Below are positions 10,857 through 20,872 of a DNA stretch of 64,000 nucleotides, in pieces (within the stretch, counting starts at the first letter, position 1; each line of letters opens with the position of its first letter). Source of the stretch: Eunapius fragilis (taxonomy: Eukaryota > Porifera > Demospongiae > Spongillida > Spongillidae); NCBI GenBank assembly GCA_963681505.1, contig OY811987.1, forward strand, positions 1,695,066-1,759,065, given 5' to 3'. A program made the position numbers and the translations under genes. Below the pieces are notes generated by a model. The model saw nothing but the letters and a program-made list of their open reading frames with translations, had not been told where the DNA came from and did not search any database.

Positions 10857-12182
10857 ATGCAAAAGAAGAGATCTAAGCAACTAGCGGAATACTTCCAAAA
10901 GCAAGACGAGAACAAAGCTAAAGCCCGAGCGCTCTACAAGACCAATCCCGAAAAAAAGAAGGCCTCTGTACGCACAGCTACAAGGCCGATCGCGAAAAGA
11001 AGAAGGCCTCTGTACGCGACAGCTACAAGGCCGATCCCGATAAGAAGAAGGCCTCTGTACGCGACAGCTACAAGGACGATATTGAATCTAAGCGATCTGC
11101 TAAAAGGTGGCGATATGAAGAGGACCTCGAGAAGAACCGTGCTGCTCGGTATGTAGAGAACCACGAGGAGAACGGTGCTGCTAAAAGACGCCGATATGAA
11201 GAGGACCTTGAGGAGAACCGTGCAGCTAAAAGGCGGCGATATGGAGAGGACCTCGAGGGAAACAGCGCTGCTTAAAGGCGAGGACAATTCAGCTGCCATT
11301 AAAGCATCTGAAAGGAGTCGGTATTGGAATGACCCCGCTGTCCGATTGGCTAAATGTGCTGCCGAGAGGACGCGGTGCCGCAGGGGTCAGAGACAGCCCC
11401 AATGAGAGGGGGGGCAAAATCCCTGGGCCCGGGCCTTTAGAGCCACGCCCTTTATTAGTTACTAGGCACGCCCCTCAGGCCTGGTCGATAATGAATGGCT
11501 TAGTTGCTAATTAGTTTCGAGGCTCAGACCGTTGTAACCAATCAGCGTCATGGTTTACACTTTCTATTTAACGAGCGGCAAGAATGAGCTACCATCACAA
11601 ATCAGGCGCCTAGAAAAGAAAGGAAAAGGCAATGCGTGCCGAAGGGGTCAGAGGGCAGAATGCGCTAAAACAAAATGGGTTTGATGTAAGTGATAGCGTT
11701 TAAAAAGATTTAATGAGAATTATGAGATTGATGAGATTCGTGATAATCAGGGTCCGGGTTACAGTTGTAGCTGATGCAGAACGATCTTTTGGTATTATAA
11801 AAATAAATTAGAACTATCTCCGATGAACTATGTGCCAGATGTCTGACATGTGGTTGACTTCTTTAGGAACATTGACTGTCGAGTCAGAGTTGGCGAAGCA
11901 ACTAGATTTTAATGAAATAATAGAAACAAAAAAGCGCACAAGGCTGCTGTCGGCACTCCCTTCAATTGATGATTTGTACGTACTGTATGTTTATGTTCTT
12001 TTTTAAAATTTGCTTTGTACATAAAACAAATGGCAAACAACACATCATGAATATATACAGTATTGTACACTAATGTATTATTAATTCAATAGCTGAGGCT
12101 AGGGACCCGAGAAAAAACTTTGCCCCGGGCCCGGGCTGGCTCTTGGCGGCCCTGGTCAAAGAACTACCACTACCACCCAAAG
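10857..12182 (+). pseudogene. Exon 1 of the A-family K/R-rich repeat gene, element A1, interrupted by a hAT-like insertion
   Basis: It starts at ATG 10857 (MQKKRSKQLAEYFQKQ) and encodes basic repeats of the type YKxxPEKKKASVR and RRYEEDLExNRAA. Compared with element A2 it lacks the PSRNQ segment after Met, and its frame is shifted inside the first repeat block. A 761-bp hAT-like element (11394-12154) splits the exon near its end. The splice donor AAAG/GTATG at 12182 is preserved. No exon 2 follows. It is a dead copy. Confidence 0.65.
11394..12154. mobile_element. Non-autonomous hAT-like element, 761 bp (left arm)
   Basis: Ends are CAGCCCC... and ...GGCGGCCCTG, with related G/C-rich inner ends (GGGCCCGGGC). 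It is flanked by an 8-bp target duplication with one difference: GTCAGAGA (11386-11393) and GTCAAAGA (12155-12162). An 8-bp duplication with CAG-starting ends fits the hAT superfamily. No transposase frame is visible. The right arm holds the same insertion with the same two flanks at 40685-41445, so it predates the inverted duplication. Confidence 0.7.
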
Positions 12183-12244
12183 GTATGTTATGGCATGTTG
12201 TAGGCTTTTAACATTAAAAAGTTGTGCATGCAACATTTGTACAG

Positions 12245-12316
12245 CATAGTCGGGCGGCCCTACTACCGCGTTTGGTTGGGCTTGTCACCCTAGGTAGTAG
12301 GGCCCGCCCGACTATG
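12245..12316. repeat. Hairpin repeat in the intron of element A1
   Basis: The arms ATAGTCGGGCGGCCCTACTA and TAGTAGGGCCCGCCCGACTA are nearly self-complementary around a short loop. The related hairpins in A2 (24137-24219), A2' (32247-32333) and A1' (40523-40594) lie at the same intron position, so it is part of the family or an old MITE. Confidence 0.65.
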
Positions 12317-13053
12317 TACTGCACGGATCTGCACAAAACCATTCACTTCACATGTAAAGCATGCATGGTGACTCACTGTGTGTACAGTATAGTGTCTTTT
12401 GTTTTAAACCAATGTATAAAAAGGTTTCCTTATCTGAAGGCTTCCTTATCTGAAGCCTTGTCTAGCCATGTACTATGTATGTTGCAACTGTACACAGCTT
12501 GGAAGAAGGGGCATTCAACTCCTTTTATCGCACAATACTTATTAAACATTCGAATGGCAAATGTATTCGTGACTTTCAGATATTTTTCTCTAATCATTTT
12601 TCGAATGTGAACATTCAAAACCATTTGAATGCTTGGAGAGGAGTATCATCTCTGGTAATGTGTAACTTTGCAAGATCAAATCGCGAGATACCTCTGAGTT
12701 TTGTTCAGATGTGTATTTGTGCGTGATTTACTGACACGCGGGTCAAAAACTTGGGCTATGTACGTATTCGATGGTTCGACCTATCTCTGGTTCGATCCAA
12801 TGCTCACGCTATAAATATACATATAGTCAGTTAACCCAGAGATACGTACCTCTTCACGCTTAAGCACGTGCATGGGCGATTAGCGTGTCTATATAAATCC
12901 TCCCCCCCACCCCCCCCCCCCCCCCCCCCCCCCCCAATGCAACACGATAATCAGACCCAGAGTACGGGTATACATAAGAGCTTAAGCGAGTCGACTGTGG
13001 GGCAACCGCTGAATACAGTACACGTTGAAGCCCCTCCCCCTAATGAAAGGTAA
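12317..13053. other. Distal part of element A1 or its flank, no gene, with a C34 tract
   Basis: The part up to about 12480 matches the intron of A2. Beyond it are short inverted motifs around ACATTCGAATG (12540-12640), a region repeated in the right arm, and a C-only run at 12902-12935. I see no protein-coding frame with family resemblance. Confidence 0.45.
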
Positions 13054-14038
13054 TCTGAACCTGCGGCAACAGGTTCAATACAGGATTGATTGAGGGTTGA
13101 TGAATGTCATTAATAAAACTTCACTAGCGTCTGGAGGGACAACGGAGAAACGGATCGCTTACCTCTTTATCGCGATGGAATGAGAGCACAACGATCTACA
13201 GTTCTACGTTGGTTCCGTGTCATAAAATGGTGTCGTTATAGAGAAACAAACAATTTCCTGTTTCTCGTGCCCAGTCCTAAAATAATTCTTGGTCGTCGTC
13301 GTCGTCTTCTTCTTCTTAGGAAGTTATAGCTCGAGCTACGAACGGTTCTGAAGAACGGCAATAGTACCAATCGCTTCGAAATTTATCGGCACGTTATCCT
13401 TACATGTCATATAGTCACATATATCAGGACCTACGTTAGTAGGTCCTATGTAGGATTTGAAGTGTGATGAATACGATTAGCGAAACACCATATTCCACTA
13501 TTGCCGCTGCACCGTAGAATCAGTTGGCCTTTAGCGGGCGTATTTGGATACAGCCAACAATTACCTACAATGTAATAAAACTGCCGACGCTTAGAAAGCT
13601 CAGACAACAGAGATAACGCTCTCTCGTTCCCACACTCGAACCTGAAAAAAAGTTTCTCCATCTTCTTCCGGATCTGATAAGATAAGATTTGCTCGGATAA
13701 GAGGTTTATTGCATTGCATCTTTGTCACGATTGAAGTATAATGTTAGCCGTTATGCGGAAGCACTAGAACCAACAAGTTAGAAACTTATTGTCGAGTTGG
13801 ATTTGTTTTATTATGTTAGTAACGAGAGTTATGCTTGACACAAATTTCAATCTCTAGCAAACTTAGTTTTGTTAGTATAGCCCACAACAGATTTTATCGG
13901 CCTTTGGAAGACATAAAAGTGGGCGGGAACGTGTGGTTGAACACGTTCTATATTTCATATAGTGCGCTACAGTTATAGTATTCAATTGTTGTCACGGTTG
14001 TACCAAAAGCTTGACGTGTCTGGTTTGTTTTCTTCAAA

Positions 14039-15724
14039 ATGCCGTCACGTCGATCGCGAAGAGAAAAGAATCGTGCAAAGAAGATCGCAAAGTTAAATGA
14101 CGACTGTTGTGTTGGCGAGTCGCAAGATATTGAGGAGCGTAACAGTTTTCAAGAAGCGCATGAAAAAAAGAAGACTTGCGACAGGAAGCGCTACAAAGCC
14201 GATCCTGAGAGTAAAAAGGATAGCATGAAGGCCCAATACTGGCTTGATCCGGAATGTAAGAAGGAGAGCGCTAAGGCCCAATACTGGCTTGATCCGGAAA
14301 GTAAGAAGGATAGCATGAAGGCCTACTATGATCAAAATAGAGAACTAATTTTAGCCTCCAAACAAGATCAATATCAGGCAAATCCAAAGGCCAAGAGAGA
14401 TATCTCAAGGATAAACAGCCGCAGGAAAAGAAATCCTATGAGGTAGGAGTGTTTGCAATGTTTGGGTGCAATATGTCCTACATGCAAGGGACCGATATAT
14501 TGTATCGTGTGCGTGTGTTCTTGCGAGTCGTCTGTGAGTTACATGTAGATAGGAAAACGAATAACGCCCACAATACATATGGGGCAGTGCAAGAGAAAAT
14601 TGGGCTTTTGCTTTTCAAATTTAACAGTTTTAGGATACTGGATAGCGCTCTCATAGCCATACGTATCAATGGCAAGCATTACTTTCTTTTAGTTGTCCTA
14701 CATAAGCCCAAATTTCTATTGCACTGCCCCATATACTCCATACCTTGTGCGTGAATAATTCATGCTTTAAAATTTGGTAAACATACCTCAATCAGAATAA
14801 CAAAACGAGGGTGCGCATATAATATCTAAAACATAAAATATTCATATTTAACTTCTGTTTTTCTATTCTTCTCCCTTTAGATACTCTCTGTTTGAGCCTA
14901 GTCCTAGTGTACAGGGTACATACAAGGGTGAGCTAAATAAAGCCCTTCATAACAATAGCTCATTACTTGGACAGTTGAATGATGCCTTCAATAAGGTTAA
15001 TCCCTGTCTAGCTAAAAAGGTGCTCACACGAACTGCTATTGAAGCAGTAGCTGAGATTTGCACAAATGCTTTGGTAAGCAAAGCTTTGAGCCTGCGTAGA
15101 GTACATGCTGGGGCGCTCATTAAAGGTGCGCGCTCCATCAATGCCTTGAGTTTTTCGCATTCCAATGTAGACAGTTGGGAGCGTTGTCACTCTGTGGGTT
15201 CAGAGCCGTATTTTTATGATAGTTCTTACACACCAGTTAAACACGTACAAGCCATGCCAGTAGACCAGCATGGTCGCTGTGTTGTCATTAAGGAGATAGG
15301 GACAATGAGCATGAGGCCACTAAAGTGGGAATGTTCTAGTGAGTGCAGACAGCCCAGTAAAGAGGAGATAGAGGTAATATGTACCACAAAGTCCCTCTTT
15401 AAAAAGTCACACGATGAGATACGACAAGGGCTTGACAAAATAGACAGAGGTTGTACTTTAGTTCAACAGGCACAGGCTACTATTCCTGACACTCCAGATG
15501 ATGGAGAACAGCCTAGGGTCAGTGAACTGCATGGACATCCCATATCTTGTGAGATGCTGTCATGTGCATGTCCACTAAGAGTAATTCGAGCAGCCTCAAC
15601 ACACTATCCAATGCTGAGAAGATTTCTGTGGCTTTTGTACTCTGTGCGCAAGAGTCACTTTGCAGTGGCCGTTACAGTTACATGCAGCTCTTTTTTACAA
15701 GAGCTACAGTTTCAATTTGGATAA
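14039..15724 (+). CDS. Two-exon K/R-rich repeat protein of element B (415 aa), unknown function
   Basis: Exon 1 is 14039-14442, intron 14443-14880, exon 2 is 14881-15724. The donor GAG/GTAGGAG and the acceptor CCCTTTAG/A join in frame through AG+A (Arg). Residues 1-135 are very basic, with about four repeats of 14-15 residues based on AQYWLDPESKKDS. Residues 136-415 start YSLFEPSPSVQ and contain LAKKVLTRTA, LVSKALSLRRVHAGALIK, CHSVGSEPYFYD, VKHVQAMPVDQHGRCVV, KWECSSEC and IRAASTHYPML. I remember this second part from predicted sponge proteins of unknown function. The basic repeats could bind DNA or RNA (inference). This copy has no visible break. A short MITE sits in the intron. Confidence 0.7.
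14577..14734. mobile_element. MITE in the intron of the element B gene
   Basis: Inverted ends of ATATGGGGCAGTGCAA enclose 158 bp. The inner halves (TTGGGCTTTTG / AAATTTGGGCTTATG) are also partly complementary. It is absent from B' at the matching place (about 35015), so it inserted after the two copies separated. Confidence 0.6.
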
Positions 15725-16372
15725 GTGATTAATGCTTTGTAGGACTAACCATGATTCCATGTATGGTGTCCCAGCATGTGGTCTTAATATCTCTATGGCT
15801 GCAAACCTGAACATCCCTGTGTTGTCAAGTACATCATTGTAATTTATGCTTTACAAGATCTATCAAATGGCCAATTAGGGTTGCAGCTGTGACCTTGGGG
15901 TACCATGTAAATTAATGGCTCTGGGTCTACAGCTGCAAGGCATGTGAAAAGGTTCTTCTGCGTCAACTTTTTGTACAACTTGCAGCTGTAATAAAACCAC
16001 AGCAAGCCTGCCTCCTTCCTGTGTGCATAACACACATGGTATATCCCAACATGTGGTCTTACATGTACTAGATGTCATCAGGTACAAGAGAGAAATCAAT
16101 GTTTTTACCCACAATTATTCAATACATGTATCTCTGATAGTATAATTTTAGCTTATTACCAGAGGCGGATCCCAGCTTACATGTAGCTGGGAGTAGGCGT
16201 GCCCTGCTCCACCCATTGCACCTCACCCTTCCCCACTGTTCGATTGCATGTGAGCAGATCAAACGATCTCTTGTACTACGATAGAGTATGATTCTTAGGT
16301 TGCCCAATACATGCCTCAATAAGCATATATACTTCCTCCTTCGTTTATTCTCATGCATAAAAATGTGTGAAA
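15725..16372. other. 3' region of element B without a gene
   Basis: It contains blocks such as GATTCCATGTATGGTGTCCC and GCCTGCCTCCTTCCTGTG that recur several times in B' (35.1-36.25 kb). The small proline-rich gene seen in B' is missing here. Near 16160 there is a CAGAGGCGGATCCC segment that resembles a transposon end, without a partner. Confidence 0.5.
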
Positions 16373-16674
16373 CAAGATATAAAAATTTAATTAAAATAAA
16401 ATTGGTGATGTAGGATTTGTAGACAGCAATTGAGTAAAAAGTAAGGAAACAAGGAATTACGGATTTTAGGCATTCATTTAATTATAAATATTACAGACCT
16501 ACATTTAGCACAGAATTTTCAAGGAAGTAGATTTGCTAAATAATGTAGGTCTGTAATATTTATTATTAAATGAATGCCTAAAATCCGTAATTCCTTGTTT
16601 CCTTACTTTTTACTCAATTGCTGTCTACAAATCCTACATCACCAATTTTATTTTAATTAAATTTTTATATCTTG
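16373..16674 (+). repeat. 3'-terminal hairpin of element B, about 300 bp
   Basis: The first 125 bases from CAAGATATAAAAATTT are repeated in inverted order at the right end with only a few mismatches. The centre holds CCTACATTTAGCAC. B' ends in the same hairpin (37255-37556) with the loop sequence in reverse orientation. Confidence 0.8.
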
Positions 16675-16757
16675 TATCAAGTTCTATTTAATAATGATGT
16701 ATAATAGATTTTTTAAAATAATTATAGGCTGTATAAATACTCTAACCTGCAATGAAG

Positions 16758-16926
16758 TTTAGTGCATAGCTAAACGCAGTTAATTAAAGGCCGGCAGCCC
16801 CGGCCCGCGCAGGCGCCCCCGAGCTAAGGAGGGCCGGCCTCTCGTATACTACGATATAATACACGCATCGGCCTCACAAGGGCTTAGTCGTGCCACGTGT
16901 AGGCGGTCAACGGATTCGAAATCTGT
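16758..16926 (+). repeat. Split direct repeat A1 of the Ngaro-like element
   Basis: 169 bases, almost identical to 23134-23302, starting TTTAGTGCATAGC and ending GAAATCTGT. Confidence 0.85.
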
Positions 16927-19679
16927 AGATGGATCTCGCTGAGGAGCAACGGCAGCATCTTGAACGACAGCTGCTGCAGATTTTTGGAATGGTTCAGCCC
17001 CAGGAGACGGCAGCGAGTGGGGTAGAGGGCCCATCGTCTGATCCCCAAACTAGTGCGGGAGAGGTTCGAAGCCAAGCCCAAGGGCCTAGTGGTAAGCGAG
17101 TCCTGCTCCATGTCACTAGGGCCTAGGCCGTAGTCGTCGTAGCCGACCAGTGTTATGCGCGAATTATTATAGGCATGCATTATAGTCGTAGATCGGTAGA
17201 TCGCATCGGAGCGGACGGCGATGGACGGACTCGGTATTCGGGCATCGGACGACGGGCGGACGCCAATCGGGGCGTGATAGCCGTAACCGTGCATGCTGCG
17301 GTTGTGTCGATCGAACTCTCATACCTACCCCCCCCCCCCCCCCCCCCCCCCCCCTCCCTCCGTAGGAGGTGCTCGAGCGAATCCGTCGGGGTCTCAACCG
17401 TTTCCGTCGGGTCTGCAAATTCCACTGTTTGCGCCGTCGGAGGCACTGGCGGGCGCGGATGTGCACTCCGTGGCCACGTTGACGGACGTGGGCCGGCAAG
17501 GGGCGAGCGGTACTGTTGTGCTGTCGAACGCCTTCAACCCGGCAGCGAGGTTCCCCGCGAAGGTTGTGGCCCGCATTGAAGGCCTCGAATACGTCGAGAT
17601 GTCCGAGCTCCTTCAGGAGGCATGGGCAGTCGAGAGCACCGATGCAAACCCGCTGCTGAAACTCCACGGCCGCAGGGCGCCGGTCACTGACATCCTGGTG
17701 TGGACCGAATGCTACGCGAGTATGGCGGCCATCCTGGCTCGAAGGTACCCTCAGAAGGCCCCGGAGCTCTTCGCCTACCTTCGGAGGATAATTAACGCGG
17801 CCCAAAAGTACGAGGGAGCTGCCTGGGTAACTTACGACAGGGTGTTCCGAAGGCAGGCGGCCGCGAGGGGAACATTGGACTGGTCCCAGGAAGACCAGGC
17901 CCTATACAATGAAGTATTCGCGGGCCGGGCGAGGCAGTGCACGCGGTGCCGGCACTGCCTGAGTGAACACCATGCCACCGAAACGTGCCCGGACACCCCC
18001 GTCTTCCCGTTCGCCTTCCCTCAGTTATCGATGACATCGGCGGCACCGATGGGGAACATGACTCAGACGCGCCCGCCGCTGGCACGCAGTGGGGAGCTCT
18101 GCCGGAAGTTTAACGAGAACCGGTGTTTTTACCGGCAATGTAAACACACCCATGCATGCAGCGTGTGCAATGGCCCGCACCCAGCGGAATCGTGCTCCCA
18201 CAACCGTCGTGGCGACCCTTACCCGCGAAGGGACCCCAAGCCGGCGGGGCCACTGTGATCGCCAGGGTGTCATCTGTTTGTCTCCTAACGTGATTTTGGG
18301 GGGGGGGGGGGGGGGGGGGGGATCAACTAGGCCATGATCGTTGTCTTCATGCTCAAGTGTCATATCTACTCATTCTTTATAATCAGAGTCAATCTGTCAT
18401 TTCGTGTTGTCGTCCTGGTTCCGCCCCCAAGGGTGTGATACTGCGCCGGGTACGATAATAGGCATACATTTCATTCATGGGTGGGCTGGCACATGCATGA
18501 TTTGTAATTTGTCTATCATATAGAGATCGGTGGTCGCTACCCTTACGCATACGCCGAACACCTCCGGCAGCTGCAGCAACCCCCTCCCACCACTACCCGC
18601 GGCCTTGTGTTGGGCGACCGGGGGGATTGTTTCTCCCCACTTCGGGTACCGGCATGGGCGATAGCATTGTGTGGCCACCCCGACCCGGAGTTCGTTGAAG
18701 CAATTGTGCGGGGCCTGAGAGACGGGTTTCGGATCGGCTTTGACAGGGCAAGCCCCCTAGTCCGGCTCCGCGGTCAGGAACATGCCGTCCGCAGCGGAAC
18801 ACGACGATGCCGTGTCTGAATATGTCGACACTGAGCTGCGGAAGAGGCACTTAATTCCTCGGCCCGTACTCTACGGAGGAGTTTGCCGGGGGACACATTA
18901 ACAGAATTGGTGTTATCCCCAAAGGCCACACCCCCGGGAAGTGGAGGATAATTACCGACTTATCGTTCCCCACGGGAGGGAGTGTCAACGATGGGATCGA
19001 TCCCTTGCTGTGCTCTCTGTCGTATGTTTCGGTCGACGAAGTGGCAGCTATTGCTGCTGGGCTAGGCCGAGGGGCGCTGTTGGCCAAGATAGATATAGAG
19101 TCGGCGTACGTACCGTCTGGTCCCAGTCCACCCTGACGACCGTTACTTGTTGGGGGTTCGATGGAAGGGCAAGATTGTGGTCGATGGCATGCTCCCCTTC
19201 GGCCTCCGTTCGGCACCTAAGATATTCACACTGATAGCCGACGCTCTCGAATGGGTAGTCCGCAAGGCAGGGGTCCGGCAGATTGCTCACTACCTCGATG
19301 ACTTCGTGGTCATCGGGCGACCGGCCTCTGACGAGTGTGCGGAGAGCCTACGGAGGATGACGGAGTTGTGCGCGATCCTGGGCGTTCCGCTCGCAAAGGA
19401 AAAGTCCGAAGGCCCCTCAACCTCCATCACATTTCTTGGCATCCAACTGGACACCGAATCGGGTACACTTGCCCTTCCACCAGCGAAACTCCAGCGAATC
19501 TGCGACCTGCTGAACGAGTGGGGTGATAAGAAGGTATAGTCTCGTCCCCAGACCCATGTTCCCAACAGCTGCGGGTGGATTACATCACCGCTACGTGGAA
19601 AGTGGGTCTGGGAAATAAGAACGACGCACTTGTTCCGAGCGTCCTTCAATGTTTATGTCCAAAAATAGTACGGCAATCT

Positions 19680-19970
19680 AAATTTAGAACTAATCTCGCA
19701 CAATTAGAACGCAATAAGCGCTATCATTTACGCGTGTTATCTATCGTTGCTTTTGGCCGTGCTGCTTCGGAGGACTGGGTGTGCTCTCCTCTCCCTTTTT
19801 CAGGCAGGGTATTAGCTTGTAAGCAAGGCAAAAATTCCGATGAAGTGAAAGAGTTCTCGGAAGGTTACGCCTGTATTAGCTGTTTTCGAGCAGTCAGCAG
19901 ATATGTAATGCAGTTTGTGAACAAGCTTTCTGTGTCACAGCCCGTGGAAGTGTTTGGAGAAGACAGCTGA
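19680..19970 (+). other. Unrecognised short reading frame inside the MULE-like element
   Basis: The open stretch encodes about 95 residues with a plain globular composition (NLAQLERNKRYHLRVLSIVA ... LSVSQPVEVFGEDS) and ends at TGA. It resembles no transposase that I know. MULEs often pick up gene fragments, so it may be captured host sequence, or it may be chance. Confidence 0.25.
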
Positions 19971-20063
19971 AACAGTGTGTCACTTTAACCCTTTCCAACT
20001 CCTCCAAGTGCAATAACGAACAGCTCCATGACAACATTTTATTACCTTTATGCATAACCCACA

Positions 20064-20066
<3 letters not shown>

Positions 20067-20128
<62 letters not shown>
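20067..20128. repeat. (CA)n microsatellite
   Basis: About 30 uninterrupted CA units inside the MULE-like element. Confidence 0.95.
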
Positions 20129-20130
<2 letters not shown>

Positions 20131-20597
20131 AAGGCTGCACACATATTGTGCCTACACACAACCTTTTCCTCCCTCTAGCTGATGCAGTCTGGGGATGTGA
20201 TTCCTTATATCCATATCAGGCTCAGGGACTGATGTTATTTCCTCATGTGAAGCGGCCGACTAAATAGGATTACAGGATGGCACACTATGCTTATGACCAT
20301 AGCAGCACAACACACACTACCATCTCGCTTAATACACCTTTCTCTCATAGGTCCATCTGCTTCACTGCTTGCTTGGAAAGCTGTGAACCTTTCTTAATTC
20401 AGTCCATAGAGGGTTGTGAGGAGGCAGGGTGAAGTCCTTGGGTGTGGCCAGTCCATAGGTCTGCTGAGATCGCTCCAGTTCCGGCATTCCTCAGGGGAGA
20501 AAATGGCCATGTATCGTATAAACCAGTCACATGGGTGCAAACCACTCACATGTGACCATTTATATGGTGCAAAGTATGGCACCGAAGACACCCTTCT

Positions 20598-20872
20598 CCA
20601 CGTTGTGCGCCCACAATGGCATCCTTGTCCACGTTGTGCGCCCACAATGGCTGTCCACGTTGTGCGCCCACAATGGCTGTCCACGTTGTGCGCCCACAAT
20701 GGCTGTCCACGTTGTGTGCCCACAATGGCATCCTTGTTCACGTTGTGTGCCCACAATGGCTGCGCCCACAATGGCTGTCCACGTTGTGCGCCCACAATGG
20801 CGCCCATGTCCACGTTGTGCGCCCACAATGGCGCCCATGTCCACGTTGTGCGTGGCGCCCTTGTCATGTTGT
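20598..20872. repeat. Minisatellite with CCACGTTGTGCGCCCACAAT unit
   Basis: About ten copies of a 24-32-base unit, with variable spacers TGGCTGT, TGGCATCCTTGT and TGGCGCCCATGT. The open frames seen here on both strands follow from the repeat and are not genes. Confidence 0.9.

Larger units (their letters stand above)
9931..13053 (+). mobile_element. Helitron-like element A1 (left arm), 3' end not resolved
   Basis: It starts TCCTGAACCTGC after a flanking A. Bases 9935-9954 form a perfect 8-bp stem (GAACCTGC/GCAGGTTC) with a GGCA loop. Downstream lie a LINE fragment, exon 1 of the K/R-rich gene (10857-12182, split by a hAT-like insertion) and an intron with a hairpin. It matches element A2 until about 12480 and then diverges. 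Exon 2 and the long 3' hairpin are missing, so the element is truncated or rearranged. Its right limit is taken as the start of A2, which is only a working boundary. Confidence 0.55.
13424..16674 (+). mobile_element. Helitron-like element B (left arm), complete
   Basis: It begins TCAGGACCTACG and ends TATATCTTG, between a flanking A and a flanking T with no target duplication. The uninterrupted site is preserved in the right arm near 38820. The 5' hairpin is GGACCTAC-GTTA-GTAGGTCC (13427-13446), and the 3' end is a hairpin of about 300 bp (16373-16674). It carries an intact two-exon gene (14039-15724). A second copy, B', is at 34100-37556 inside a hAT element and has exactly the same two ends. 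A^T insertion without duplication is a Helitron trait. The long 3' hairpin is not the usual Helitron end. No Rep/helicase is encoded, so it is non-autonomous. Confidence 0.7.

Noticed and set aside
12475-12726. Short frames matching in both arms (MYVATVHSLEEG...)
   Set aside because: Conserved only because the arms were duplicated. There is no family resemblance and no codon-like pattern of change.
12765-12800. GGTTCGATCC resembling a tRNA/SINE B box
   Set aside because: No matching A box at proper spacing, no cloverleaf and no poly(A) or tail repeat.
17175-17805. Opposite-strand frames over the Gag-like region
   Set aside because: Shadows of the GC-rich Gag-like frame and of the poly-C tract.
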